A DNA stretch of 64,000 bases from Ignavibacteria bacterium (lineage in GTDB: Bacteria; Bacteroidota; Ignavibacteria; Ignavibacteriales; Ignavibacteriaceae). Under the pieces are notes generated by a model, which made no database searches, was not told the origin of the DNA, and worked only from the letters and a program-made list of their open reading frames with translations. Location of the stretch: assembly GCA_030693705.1 (NCBI GenBank), contig JAUYAB010000005.1, positions 124,001-188,000 on the forward strand, in the 5' to 3' direction. Positions 28,612 through 37,140 of the stretch are shown here, piece by piece. The first letter of the stretch is position 1; each line of letters begins with the position of its first letter. The position numbers and the translations under genes are program-made.

Positions 28612-29544
28612 ATGGCTGTTAACATGAAAGGTAAAAGTTTACTTACAATCCACGAACTGACGCTTGAAGAAGTGTGGCAGATTTTTGAATTAAGTAAATC
28701 TTTAAAAGAAAAAAGACTTACGGGCGAGCCGCATCGGATGCTTGATGGAAAGAAATTGGGAATGATCTTCTCAAAACTATCCACCAGGACGCGTGTCTCG
28801 TTTGAAGTTGGAATTTTTGAACTTGGCGGAACCGGGTTGTACTTCAACCAAAATGATTTACAATTGAAGAAGAGCGAAAACGTAAGCGATACCGCCAAAG
28901 TTCTCTCGCGCTACTTAGACGGAATTATGATCCGTACTTTCGATCATCAAGATGTAGTTGACCTGGCTAGGTTCGGCTCTATTCCTATCATTAACGGTTT
29001 AACCGATCTGCATCATCCGTGTCAGGTTCTTGCAGATTTATTTACTATTCTTGAAAAGAAAAGAACCTTGCAAGGATTGAAACTTGCGTATATTGGCGAC
29101 GGCAATAATATGGCGCATAGTCTTCTCCACGGTTGCGCAAAAGTTGGAATGAACATTTCCATCGCTTCTCCTTCCGGTTATACTCCGCTGGATTCTGTTG
29201 TTGCAGAATCACAAAAAGATGCAAAGTATATGGGAAGCAAAATTGAAATTCTCGAAGACCCAATTGCTGCCGTTAAAGACGCTGATATTATTTACACAGA
29301 CGTTTGGGCAAGCATGGGGCAGGAGAAAGAAGCGCAAGAGAGAAAAGCAAAGTTTATGAAATATCAGATCAATTCGGGATTAGTTAAACACGCAAAAGAT
29401 GATTATCTTTTTATGCATTGTCTTCCTGCACATCGTGGAGATGAAGTGGTGAATGAAGTAATCGATTCAACAAATTCGGTCGTGTTCGATGAAGCTGAAA
29501 ATCGGCTGCATGTACAGAAAGCTGTAATGGCGCTGGTGATGTGA
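28612..29544 (+). CDS. argF: Ornithine carbamoyltransferase
   Basis: 310 residues. The carbamoyl-phosphate site is intact: STRTR at 57-61 and HHPCQ at 134-138. The ornithine site shows DVWASMG (230-236), the SMG loop of true OTCases, and HCLPAHRGDEV (269-279). These separate it from aspartate carbamoyltransferase and from N-acetylornithine transcarbamylase. GGAG-like bases (TTGGAG, about 8 bases before ATG 28612) form a ribosome site. The reaction is ornithine + carbamoyl phosphate = citrulline + phosphate. Next to carbamate kinase it may run in the catabolic direction, as in ArcB; in the absence of arcA it may also serve arginine biosynthesis. Direction cannot be set by sequence. Confidence 0.93.
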   Translation: MAVNMKGKSLLTIHELTLEEVWQIFELSKSLKEKRLTGEPHRMLDGKKLGMIFSKLSTRTRVSFEVGIFELGGTGLYFNQNDLQLKKSENVSDTAKVLSRYLDGIMIRTFDHQDVVDLARFGSIPIINGLTDLHHPCQVLADLFTILEKKRTLQGLKLAYIGDGNNMAHSLLHGCAKVGMNISIASPSGYTPLDSVVAESQKDAKYMGSKIEILEDPIAAVKDADIIYTDVWASMGQEKEAQERKAKFMKYQINSGLVKHAKDDYLFMHCLPAHRGDEVVNEVIDSTNSVVFDEAENRLHVQKAVMALVM

Positions 29545-29596
29545 AGATAGTAAGTAAAAAGTGGAAAGTGATGTACAAATTATTTATGGAGTATAA

Positions 29597-30043
29597 ATGA
29601 AATCGATCATTTTAATGGTAATGGGAATTCTTATAATCTCCCTTGTTGGATGTTCTTCGCTAAAATTAGCTCCGGCAAATTTTGCCTGGTCAATTGAAAC
29701 TGTTCTTCCGGTTGACCAGAATGGAATTGTAACAGAGAAACGTTATGCATTTTCTTTTAACGCTAAACCATTATTCTTTGCAGAAAAAGGGGACAGCGCT
29801 CTTTATTATGATGAAGAACTCCATATTATTAAAAATGAAAAAGGATTTTATTTTATTACTGCAAAATCGTTTTCATCCGTTTATGTTTTTCAAGAAAGTG
29901 ATGACGCTTTAACGCTTACCAACAAAATCTCATTTGAACAAAAACTTGCAAACCCGGCTTTTAATGCACGCACTCCATGGGTTGAACTTGTGAACGGTGA
30001 TTCAAAATATTTACTTGACAACAAAGGTATCAAAGGAAAATAA
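29597..30043 (+). CDS. Small predicted lipoprotein of unknown function
   Basis: 148 residues. The signal sequence ends in a lipobox, SLVGC (C19), followed by SS, so a lipid-anchored protein in the inner or outer membrane is expected. The rest is a compact, probably beta-rich domain (RYAFSFNAKPLFFAEKGDS, later GFYFITAKSFSSVYVF). I do not recognise a family. A GGAG-like site (TATGGAG) precedes the ATG. The next gene begins 3 bases after its stop, so the pair is likely co-transcribed. A membrane-associated envelope role shared with the coiled-coil partner is a reasonable guess, nothing more. Confidence 0.65.
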   Translation: MKSIILMVMGILIISLVGCSSLKLAPANFAWSIETVLPVDQNGIVTEKRYAFSFNAKPLFFAEKGDSALYYDEELHIIKNEKGFYFITAKSFSSVYVFQESDDALTLTNKISFEQKLANPAFNARTPWVELVNGDSKYLLDNKGIKGK

Positions 30044-30046
30044 ACG

Positions 30047-31291
30047 ATGAAAACTTTTTCGATTCTTTTAATGATTAGCCTGATGAGCGTGTTCAGCTAT
30101 GCTCAAACTGATTTTGAAATCAAACAAAATTTCTTAACCAAGTATAAACAAATCGAAACCTCGATCGAATATGCAAACAACGAGACGGATTGTGCAGCGA
30201 TTGCCGGACAGATTGAAAAATTAAAAGAAGATTTTTCTTCGCATAGTACGCTTCTCGATAATGCTTTGTATCCTGATGATTTTAACACAGCTTTTACAAA
30301 ACTGAATAAAAAATTATCCATCAGACAAACTGATGTGTCGCAAATTGGTGAATTAAAAGTGCAGGTTACTGAATTGAATGACCAGCTTTTAAAATTAAAC
30401 CAGGAAAACTCCGAACTTATGTATCAAGTGCAGACACTTAGAAGAAGTTCCGATCGAAATGCAAAAACTATCGATTCATTAAAGTATCTTGTAAAAAGAC
30501 TTAGCGCTAAATTAAAAGAACGTGATGAATTGGTTATGAGCATGGTTGACAGTCTATTCCAGCAGATCACGGTTATTCCGGCTTCTGTAAATGATTATGA
30601 AAGTAACGGTGTATTTAAAAGGATCGCCAGTACCAACTTCTTCGAAAACATTAAACGTTCAGTTACTGATAACATGAAGTTTATGCGCGTTACCATTTTA
30701 ACTTCAGACGACCTTAACGAAATTCGCGGTCAACAAAAGGAACTTTCTTCAAGATGGCAGAAAGTCGGACCTTCGCTTGCAAAAGTTTATCTGCAGAGTA
30801 AACAACAGGCATCCGAAGTAAATCAGATAAATAATCTCTTCACTGATTGGGCACGGGCAATTGACGATCAAATATGGGAGAGAGTTTATAATATTTTTGA
30901 AAAGAAAAATATTCACTTACTCCAGTTTAAATCCGGTGAAGAATTCACGAATAGTATTTCTTCGTTCGTACAGGATGAAATAAAGAATTACGGCGTAAAA
31001 GGAAAAGACGAATCGGATAAAACCTTCACAATGTTTGTTGATTCAGTTTGGTTTAAAGAAGTTGAACCCAAATGGCTTCCTTATCTTTTGAACGACAAAA
31101 TGATCTCTGAGGCAAATAAGGATTCTCTCGACAGCAGAATTAAAGAGTGGAAAGAGAAAGTTTCACCATCGCAATTTCCATTGTGGATTATTTATGTTGG
31201 TGTTGGTATTATTATGGTAACTGTTTTATCAATAGTAATTTTTAGAAAACCGGTTAAAGTAGAGAATGATAAAACGGATGTCCAAGTCTAG
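30047..31291 (+). CDS. Secreted/anchored coiled-coil protein of unknown function
   Basis: 414 residues. A signal peptide (about 1-19, ending FSYAQ) is followed by a helical region with heptad-like L/I spacing (about 100-165, LKVQVTELNDQLLKLNQENS), then mixed helical sequence. A single transmembrane segment sits near the C-terminus (about 378-398, WIIYVGVGIIMVTVLSIVIF), with a short charged cytoplasmic tail. So most of the chain lies in the periplasm. I do not recognise a family. It is coupled to the lipoprotein gene upstream and is followed by a strong terminator, so the two genes form a closed unit. Confidence 0.65.
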   Translation: MKTFSILLMISLMSVFSYAQTDFEIKQNFLTKYKQIETSIEYANNETDCAAIAGQIEKLKEDFSSHSTLLDNALYPDDFNTAFTKLNKKLSIRQTDVSQIGELKVQVTELNDQLLKLNQENSELMYQVQTLRRSSDRNAKTIDSLKYLVKRLSAKLKERDELVMSMVDSLFQQITVIPASVNDYESNGVFKRIASTNFFENIKRSVTDNMKFMRVTILTSDDLNEIRGQQKELSSRWQKVGPSLAKVYLQSKQQASEVNQINNLFTDWARAIDDQIWERVYNIFEKKNIHLLQFKSGEEFTNSISSFVQDEIKNYGVKGKDESDKTFTMFVDSVWFKEVEPKWLPYLLNDKMISEANKDSLDSRIKEWKEKVSPSQFPLWIIYVGVGIIMVTVLSIVIFRKPVKVENDKTDVQV

Positions 31292-31312
31292 GTTTGTGAT
31301 AATTTAGAAAGT

Positions 31313-31349
31313 AAAAAGCCCAACGCTGCTAAAACGAGTTGGGCTTTTT
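31313..31349 (+). terminator. Bidirectional rho-independent terminator
   Basis: A perfect 12-bp stem: AAAAAGCCCAAC (31313-31324) pairs with GTTGGGCTTTTT (31338-31349), loop 13 bases. The T-run on the + strand and the A-run on the other side make it usable in both directions. It lies 21 bases after the stop of the coiled-coil gene and faces the convergent sugar-kinase gene. Confidence 0.9.
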
Positions 31350-31413
31350 GGGTTTGAAAATCTTCAGTCTTCATTTAATTAGAAAAAAACTGCCAGCCTT
31401 TTTTATTCTTATT

Positions 31414-31578
31414 TTAATAGATGAAAACGCCGGAAGCAATGCCAACGGCAATTAAACCCACACCTAAAAAAGTGTTTCCCAAAATTATTTTTCCAACATC
31501 AAAGAGCAATGTGTAAATTAAGCCCAAAATATGCGATGGAATAAATAAAATGTTTGAACTTTCAAGGATTTGTTTTAT
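31414..31578 (-). other. Possible small membrane-protein frame or gene remnant
   Basis: On the minus strand an open frame of 54 codons ends at TAA 31414-31416. Its translation is strikingly membrane-protein-like (IPSHILGLIYTLLFDVGK, then a glycine-rich hydrophobic stretch ending GVFIY). No ATG or GTG opens it. The only canonical start choices are internal TTG codons (the first gives 37 residues), and it begins right at the stop of the ROK kinase gene. It may be a translationally coupled short protein, a decayed gene tail, or chance. The other bases between 31350 and 31574 show nothing clear. Confidence 0.25.
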
Positions 31579-32420
31579 CTGACCACCCCGTTGTGGTAAA
31601 GAGCGGCAGCGCCAAGTATTGCAACATTTTCAATCTCCGAGACTTCAATTTTTAGATTGCTGATTGATTTAGCATAAGGAAAAGTACTGAGCGATGCAAG
31701 CATTGATTCTTTAAACCACGCAAACGATCTACTGACCGAACCTCCAAGAATAATAATTTCAGGATCGAGCGCATACATAATAAGTTTTACCGCTTCGCCA
31801 AGATTAGCGCCATATGTTTTAAAAATTTGTATTGCTTCTTTATCATCTCTCTCTGCTCGCAAAAACAATTCTTCACCGTTTGTGTTAAACTCAGCAGTAA
31901 AAAACTGTCCGCTGCAAAAATATTCGTATGTTTTGTCTTTATAAGGAATTGTTCCGAACTCGCCTGCGCCGCAATTCTTTCCCGCATATAATTTATCATT
32001 GATCACAATACCTGCACCCATCCCGGTGCCGATAATTAACCCGACAATGTTTTTGTAATTTTTCCCCTTACCAAAATATTTCTCACCAACCGCAAAGCAG
32101 TTTGCATCATTATTTACATAGACCGGCACTTTGAATTTATTTTCCAACAACTCTTTGAGAGGAACTTCTTTCCACGAAGGAATATTTTGAACATCATAGA
32201 CAATTCCATTTTCAACATCAACAACACTGGGCACACCGATGCCGATGCCTTTGATTTCATCTCCGGAGAACCGTTCAATTAATTTTGCTATATCAGTTAC
32301 AACATCACTCGCACTATCGGTTTTTGTTATGGGTAATGATTCAACTCTTACCAAGACATTATCCTTAATAAGTCCTACCCGAACATTTGTTCCGCCAAGA
32401 TCAATCCCTAATATTCCCAT
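31575..32420 (-). CDS. ROK-family sugar kinase (glucokinase or GlcNAc/GlcN kinase)
   Basis: 281 residues. The N-terminus GILGIDLGGTNVRVG is the ROK ATP-phosphate motif. GIGVPSVVDVENG, VNNDANCFAVGEKYFGKG (about 104-121) and GTGMGAGIVIN follow, with the catalytic Asp in NNDAN. The usual ROK zinc motif (CxCGxxGCxE) is missing: after GAGEFGTIPY there is only YFCSGQFF. This sets it apart from the canonical ROK regulator at 52559. It lies downstream of a permease and a glucosaminidase on the same strand, so it probably phosphorylates imported glucosamine, GlcNAc or glucose. The substrate is inferred from context. Confidence 0.83.
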   Translation of the reverse strand: MGILGIDLGGTNVRVGLIKDNVLVRVESLPITKTDSASDVVTDIAKLIERFSGDEIKGIGIGVPSVVDVENGIVYDVQNIPSWKEVPLKELLENKFKVPVYVNNDANCFAVGEKYFGKGKNYKNIVGLIIGTGMGAGIVINDKLYAGKNCGAGEFGTIPYKDKTYEYFCSGQFFTAEFNTNGEELFLRAERDDKEAIQIFKTYGANLGEAVKLIMYALDPEIIILGGSVSRSFAWFKESMLASLSTFPYAKSISNLKIEVSEIENVAILGAAALYHNGVVR

Positions 32421-32472
32421 TATTCTTACTCTTTCACATTAATACTGATCGAAATAAAGCCAAGTGTATTCA

Positions 32473-33747
32473 TTATTTGATTTCTTTTTTACTCTTCTTT
32501 AAGCTTATTGTTTCATTAGTAATAATTGGTTTAGCCCAAATACCAATGCTAAAAAGATATCCCAAGGTTAAATAAATAAAAAACATTCCGGTTCTTAAAC
32601 CGAATAAATCACCAAGCCACCCGATAACAATTTGAATTATTGCACCGCCGATAATTGCCGTACAAAGAATTCCCGCAAATGAACCGTGGTGACTTTCAAC
32701 AGAATTTAACGCCAATGAAAAAACAATCGACCACATTACCGACAAAGAAAACCCAACCAACGGGAAAGCATATAATGCTGTCTCACCGCTACCGAATAAT
32801 GCAATTGATAAAAATAGAGAAGCCGCAATAACCGCACCCAATAATATTCTTCTACTATCAAATAGTTTTAGAAGTGCCAATCCTATTAAACAACCGACAG
32901 ACATCATTCCCCAAAACCATCCAACTGTGGAAGCTCCAACCGTCTGTGGATCATAATTGTGATAGGTATAAAGAAACTTTGACATCCAATAGGAGACGCC
33001 TTGCTCGGTTCCTACATACGCAAATATCCCGATGAAGTAAAGGATAACTGTTTTCTGTTTGAATAAGGTTTTATGCGTTTCCCAGGTTCCGGCTTTTTCA
33101 TCTTCTTTTCTTTCAACCGTTGGAAATTTAGAAAATGAAATTACAACAACCATTAGTAAAGAAATTAGCGCAAAAATCCAGTACAGAGAAGTCCACGAAA
33201 GATTGCTTGGAACAACACCGGAGAAAATATTTTTTACGGCATTTGCTCCGGTTTTATCATTAAGATTAGTAATTAAATATGTTAAAAACATCGGCGCGAG
33301 GAAAGATGCCCCGCCAAATATTAGTTGAGCCATAACAGAATTGAAAGCGAAGTGCTCTTCACCACCGGAAACTCTTAATAGCGGATTAATAGCTACTTGC
33401 AGCATCGCCATCCCTGTCCCCATAAGAAATAAAGAGATTATAAATACAAGATAATGGGGATAGAGCGAAAACAGCAACGCTCCGGCAAACGCAACAACAA
33501 AGGACAAAACCATTATCGATTTTTCTTTAAACTTTTCCACAAGCATTCCCGCCGGAATAGACATTACTCCATACGCAATAAAAAAGGCGAAGGGTAAAAA
33601 CGCCGATAACGTTAAACTTAAATTAAAACTAATGATAACATCCGGGTTGAGCGCCCCAAGAATATTTGTTATAAAAGAAATAACAAAAAACGTAAGGAAG
33701 ATTAACGCTACTATATAATAATTTCTTTTCATTCTATTCCTATTCAT
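32473..33747 (-). CDS. Sugar MFS permease of the FucP/NagP type
   Basis: 424 residues with about 12 hydrophobic segments. The N-terminal half has FAFFIAYGVMSIPAGMLVEK (about 55-74) and a YPHYLVFIISLFLMG segment. QVAINPLLRVSGG (about 117-129) is the typical FHS-family loop. The second half has EQGVSYWMSKFL and a FAGILCTAIIGGAI segment. FucP-type transporters carry fucose, glucose/galactose or N-acetylglucosamine (NagP) with protons. The gene starts 12 bases after the GH2 gene ends, and the sugar kinase follows, so glucosamine or GlcNAc uptake is likely. A second Met (residue 6) has a better upstream AGGA and could be the true start. Confidence 0.83.
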   Translation of the reverse strand: MNRNRMKRNYYIVALIFLTFFVISFITNILGALNPDVIISFNLSLTLSAFLPFAFFIAYGVMSIPAGMLVEKFKEKSIMVLSFVVAFAGALLFSLYPHYLVFIISLFLMGTGMAMLQVAINPLLRVSGGEEHFAFNSVMAQLIFGGASFLAPMFLTYLITNLNDKTGANAVKNIFSGVVPSNLSWTSLYWIFALISLLMVVVISFSKFPTVERKEDEKAGTWETHKTLFKQKTVILYFIGIFAYVGTEQGVSYWMSKFLYTYHNYDPQTVGASTVGWFWGMMSVGCLIGLALLKLFDSRRILLGAVIAASLFLSIALFGSGETALYAFPLVGFSLSVMWSIVFSLALNSVESHHGSFAGILCTAIIGGAIIQIVIGWLGDLFGLRTGMFFIYLTLGYLFSIGIWAKPIITNETISLKKSKKEIK

Positions 33748-33759
33748 TATAAGCTTTGA

Positions 33760-36357
33760 TTAATTGATGTTCCAGCCGGAAACTTTTAATACCGGGCGTT
33801 CGCCACTTAAGTCTTTTGTATAAAAATATCCTTTAATTATTCTTTTCTCTCCCGGGAGAAGAGAAAAATAATTATCATCCCAGAATATGGGTAAAACTGA
33901 TTCCCCTTTCTCTCCTTTCTGAATCGATAGTACAATTTGAAATGCTAAGTTGCCGGTCTCGTTTGTAATCTCCGATTCCACAAAACTTTTCTCTTTAACA
34001 CTATTAAATTTTTCTTTAACCGTTAGATGAACTTTTTCCAACTTATTAAGTTCGGTTAAATCATTCTGCACTTTTGTTGGTGTAATAAACCAGCTTGATT
34101 TTGCGAAGTCAAGTTCATCTTTCGTTGTAGAGAGACAATAGAAATTTGAACTGATAATATTATCGCCGTTTGTTAATTTTAAATCAACAAAATACGTTTT
34201 ACTCAGTCCCTCTAATTCAGGTAATTTTACTATTTCAACAGTTTGATCCGGTAAAGACTTGACGGGAATAATTCTGGAGAATTTTTCTGTCAAATCAAAA
34301 TTCAGAACACGAATCTTTGCAGTCAATTCATTTTCCACAAGACCGGTATTATTAACAACCGCTATTGAATTCTTGCTGTAATCGTAAAGAATATGAAGCG
34401 GCTCGTTCGCTTTTTTCGTTCCGAAGAAAGCGCCTCCCGGCAGTAAATAATAATCATACAACTGCCACCAGAGTTTCGGTAAAGCGGCGTTCACCATCCA
34501 ATGGATTACGCCTGTAGCGCTATATTTATTTGCTTGATTTGCTTCAAACATCGCGCGGATATTTTCATAATTCAGATACTGCGCTTTGGTACAATAATCC
34601 TCAAGACTTGTTGCGGCGCTTAAACGGGCTGCCATTTCACGGTTGAACGTTGTTAAATTTCCGAACTCATTTTTTGCACAATGAAAATTCCAAATGCTAT
34701 CAATAGGCCAAAGATGATTCTCCGGCATCATCTTCTTTATACTTTCTATTGGCGGTACTTGCGCGCCAGGTCCAATCTCCGTATTAAATCCATAAGCGCC
34801 GCCATAGCGTTTATCGATCCACCAATAAATAGGAGGCACAAAATCGTAAGGTCCTCTCATCTTTACAGAAGTTTTTCCCGTTATTGAACTTTCACGGCTC
34901 GAAGCTGCCGCTAAAAACGGCCTGGTTGGATCTTCTTCCTTTAGCATTGAATAATATTTTTTCTCGAGTTCCGGTCTTGGAAGTTTGTCGCTTCCGTAGA
35001 GCCAAACAAAAATTCCCGGATGATTCCTCAACCACTTAACTTGATCTTTAAAAGATTTTGCGATCAAATCAATTTCTTCAGGCGTTGAAACAGCTCCATA
35101 CTCATCGGCGGGTTTGCCTATGTGATTTTCCCATTCCCATTGACAGCTCCAGCCAACCATCATTAATACACCTTGTTCATCGCAGAGATCAAACAGATCA
35201 TGGTTTGTTCCCCAAACTCCTTCAAGGCGGATTGTATTCAAACCCATTTGTTTTATATAATCAATTTGATTTTTCAGATTTTCATACTCATTATTCAAAA
35301 ATAAATCATCAACCCAACCGCCGCCAATAATAAGTATTTTTTTTCCGTTTAATTTATACCCGCGGTGACCTTCTTCATTTAGATATTCCGATATTTGCCG
35401 GATTCCAAATTTATTTTCGGTGAGGTCTGATATTTTCCCGTTAATCTTGAATTCCATATCCAATTTATAAAGAGGCTGTTTACCAAGGTTGTAAGTCCAC
35501 CATAACTCCGGATTTGTAATTTTTAGCTGCTTGAACTCTTGCGGAGCAAAAGAGATGATGTTTTTCCTATCCGGCTCAAGAGTTATTTTCTTTGAAAAAT
35601 TTATCTTTCCAATTTTTCCGGATAAGACACCGGTTACTTTTTTAGTAGTATGATTTTGTAATTCAGCAGAAACAGTAAGCTCCGCGCTTTTTAAAGTTTC
35701 CAAATTAACCTTGCTTTTAACAAAGGGATATTTAATTGATACGTCTCCGGAATACTTTACATTAACGCCCCGCCAAAGCCCCATACTATTATCCGGCGGC
35801 GCCTGATTCCAGTCAACAAATCCGATTGTCGGTTCCCCCTTAATTGCAGGGAATACTTCAACGGCGAGAATGTTTTTTTCATTGTGTTTCACAATTCCGG
35901 TAACATCAAAACAAAACATGCGATAAACTCCAACCGCTTCATTACTATTGGTGATTTGTTTTCCGTTAAGCCAGATATTTGCGCGATAATTTATTCCTTC
36001 AAACTCAAGTCGGATAAATTTTCCATCCGCTTCTTTTGGCAGAATAAATTCAGTCCGGTACCACCACGATTTATGAAATTGTTCTTTCGGAATACTTTTT
36101 AAATTCTCTCCCACAAAAACATCTTTATAAACGTTATCTTTCACCAAGGTTCCCAATACTGTCGAGGGAACCTCAGTAGTGTGCCAATCATTTGATGAAA
36201 ATTCCGGCGTTGAAATGAGCTGACCTCCGGCATTTACTTTTCCCGAGGATTGGATAGACCAGTTTTTGTGCAATTGGAGAATGTTTTTTTGTGAAAGGAT
36301 GTTATGTGATAATAATATCACTACAGAAAAGAGTAAAGTTGAAATCCGAATTTTCAT
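33760..36357 (-). CDS. Secreted GH2 enzyme, exo-beta-D-glucosaminidase-like
   Basis: The start at ATG 36357 is chosen because AGGAG lies just upstream and a signal peptide follows (MKIRISTLLFSVVILLS); an upstream ATG at 36402 is in frame. 865 residues. Domain order is the galactose-binding-like jelly roll, Ig-like sandwich and TIM barrel of GH2, then C-terminal beta domains. The barrel holds GSD with Asp457 and GFNTEIGPG with Glu527, 70 residues apart. Exo-glucosaminidases of the CsxA kind use an Asp as acid/base where other GH2 enzymes use Glu, with similar spacing; KMRGPYDFVPPIYWW also resembles them. It would release glucosamine from chitosan-like or deacetylated chains. The permease and kinase follow in the operon. 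Beta-mannosidase is the main alternative. Confidence 0.8.
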   Translation of the reverse strand: MKIRISTLLFSVVILLSHNILSQKNILQLHKNWSIQSSGKVNAGGQLISTPEFSSNDWHTTEVPSTVLGTLVKDNVYKDVFVGENLKSIPKEQFHKSWWYRTEFILPKEADGKFIRLEFEGINYRANIWLNGKQITNSNEAVGVYRMFCFDVTGIVKHNEKNILAVEVFPAIKGEPTIGFVDWNQAPPDNSMGLWRGVNVKYSGDVSIKYPFVKSKVNLETLKSAELTVSAELQNHTTKKVTGVLSGKIGKINFSKKITLEPDRKNIISFAPQEFKQLKITNPELWWTYNLGKQPLYKLDMEFKINGKISDLTENKFGIRQISEYLNEEGHRGYKLNGKKILIIGGGWVDDLFLNNEYENLKNQIDYIKQMGLNTIRLEGVWGTNHDLFDLCDEQGVLMMVGWSCQWEWENHIGKPADEYGAVSTPEEIDLIAKSFKDQVKWLRNHPGIFVWLYGSDKLPRPELEKKYYSMLKEEDPTRPFLAAASSRESSITGKTSVKMRGPYDFVPPIYWWIDKRYGGAYGFNTEIGPGAQVPPIESIKKMMPENHLWPIDSIWNFHCAKNEFGNLTTFNREMAARLSAATSLEDYCTKAQYLNYENIRAMFEANQANKYSATGVIHWMVNAALPKLWWQLYDYYLLPGGAFFGTKKANEPLHILYDYSKNSIAVVNNTGLVENELTAKIRVLNFDLTEKFSRIIPVKSLPDQTVEIVKLPELEGLSKTYFVDLKLTNGDNIISSNFYCLSTTKDELDFAKSSWFITPTKVQNDLTELNKLEKVHLTVKEKFNSVKEKSFVESEITNETGNLAFQIVLSIQKGEKGESVLPIFWDDNYFSLLPGEKRIIKGYFYTKDLSGERPVLKVSGWNIN

Positions 36358-36535
36358 AACCGTTTTTCGCTCCTGGTTTTTTAAAAAAATTTTATCAATC
36401 ATACTGCCCCATCAAATATTTCCTCCAAATAAATGTGCTTAATTCAGAATTAAATCTATAGTATGAGCTACAAAAAACAAAATAGCAACCCAATTTTACT
36501 AAAACATTTATACTTGCTTTCCGAATAGTTGTTAG

Positions 36536-36687
36536 GTTGTTTATTCTTGTTAGAAAATTTCCCGAACTCATTTGCCTTATTTTGTAAGCATAATAGTAAT
36601 TGGAATGGTTTTATTAACCATCAATTTTCTCAATATGATTTATTTTATCGAAGGCAAACCTAACAATGTTTTCCAACAATAAACAAC
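36536..36687. repeat. 152-nt nested imperfect hairpin
   Basis: Successive arms pair in register: 36536-36543 with 36680-36687 (8 bp); 36547-36557 with 36669-36679 (10 of 11); 36571-36578 with 36651-36658 (8 of 8, TTTGCCTT/AAGGCAAA); 36586-36592 with 36634-36640 (6 of 7); 36598-36602 with 36622-36626 (5 bp); 36605-36610 with 36616-36621 (6 bp, ATGGTT/AACCAT, loop of five). In total about 43 pairs fold the whole stretch into one rod. It may be a MITE-like insertion, a structured leader of the GH2 operon (about 180 bases upstream of its ATG), or a small RNA. Confidence 0.6.
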
Positions 36688-36909
36688 ATAGACCCTTGTT
36701 TTTGATTTCAGATAAACTCTAATTGATAAAAACACTACAAAAACAAAAGTCAGATTAAACTGCGTCTTCTTCTAAGTAAAATAATAAGCAAGATAGTAAT
36801 TCTTTGGCTCTTTTCCATTATGGTTATTTAAATAATTCACATTACGCAAAACTTTTAATTATTAACCCCGCCATTTATTGCAGGGTTTATACGTGACCCA
36901 ATGACACCA

Positions 36910-36947
36910 GCTTTAGCCACTAAAATCAAATCATTTGAGGCTAAAGC
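36910..36947. repeat. GCTTTAGCC/GGCTAAAGC inverted repeat
   Basis: Nine-base arms at 36910-36918 and 36939-36947 flank a 20-base loop that itself holds CAAA-TCA-TTTG. A short T-run (36951-36955) follows on the + strand, so it could act as a weak terminator. It could also be an operator or a small repeat element. Its position mid-spacer, away from any gene end, favours a regulatory or structural role over termination. Confidence 0.45.
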
Positions 36948-37075
36948 CAATTTTTCGAGTATCTCATTATCTCCACCATAAATGGCCGAGTTAATCTATA
37001 TGTAAACATAATCATGCGTAACAAAAGCAAATAAGTCAAAAAACAACTAATAAAATTATTGAAAAAAGACAAATA

Positions 37076-37140
37076 ATTGCAATGCGATTTGCAATATTTT
37101 ATAAAAACTTCTTGACAAAGGTAAATATTAACAGTATCTT
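37076..37140 (+). promoter_or_regulatory. Operator-like inverted repeat next to a consensus-like promoter
   Basis: ATTGCAA-TGCGAT-TTGCAAT (37076-37095) is a perfect 7-bp inverted repeat with a 6-base spacer, a typical dimeric repressor/activator site. Sixteen bases on, TTGACA (37112-37117) is followed after 17 bases by TATCTT (37135-37140), a good sigma-70 type pair. A transcript from here would have a leader of about 220 bases before the ATG at 37369. The ROK regulator encoded at 52559 is one candidate to bind this region; that is inference only. Confidence 0.5.
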
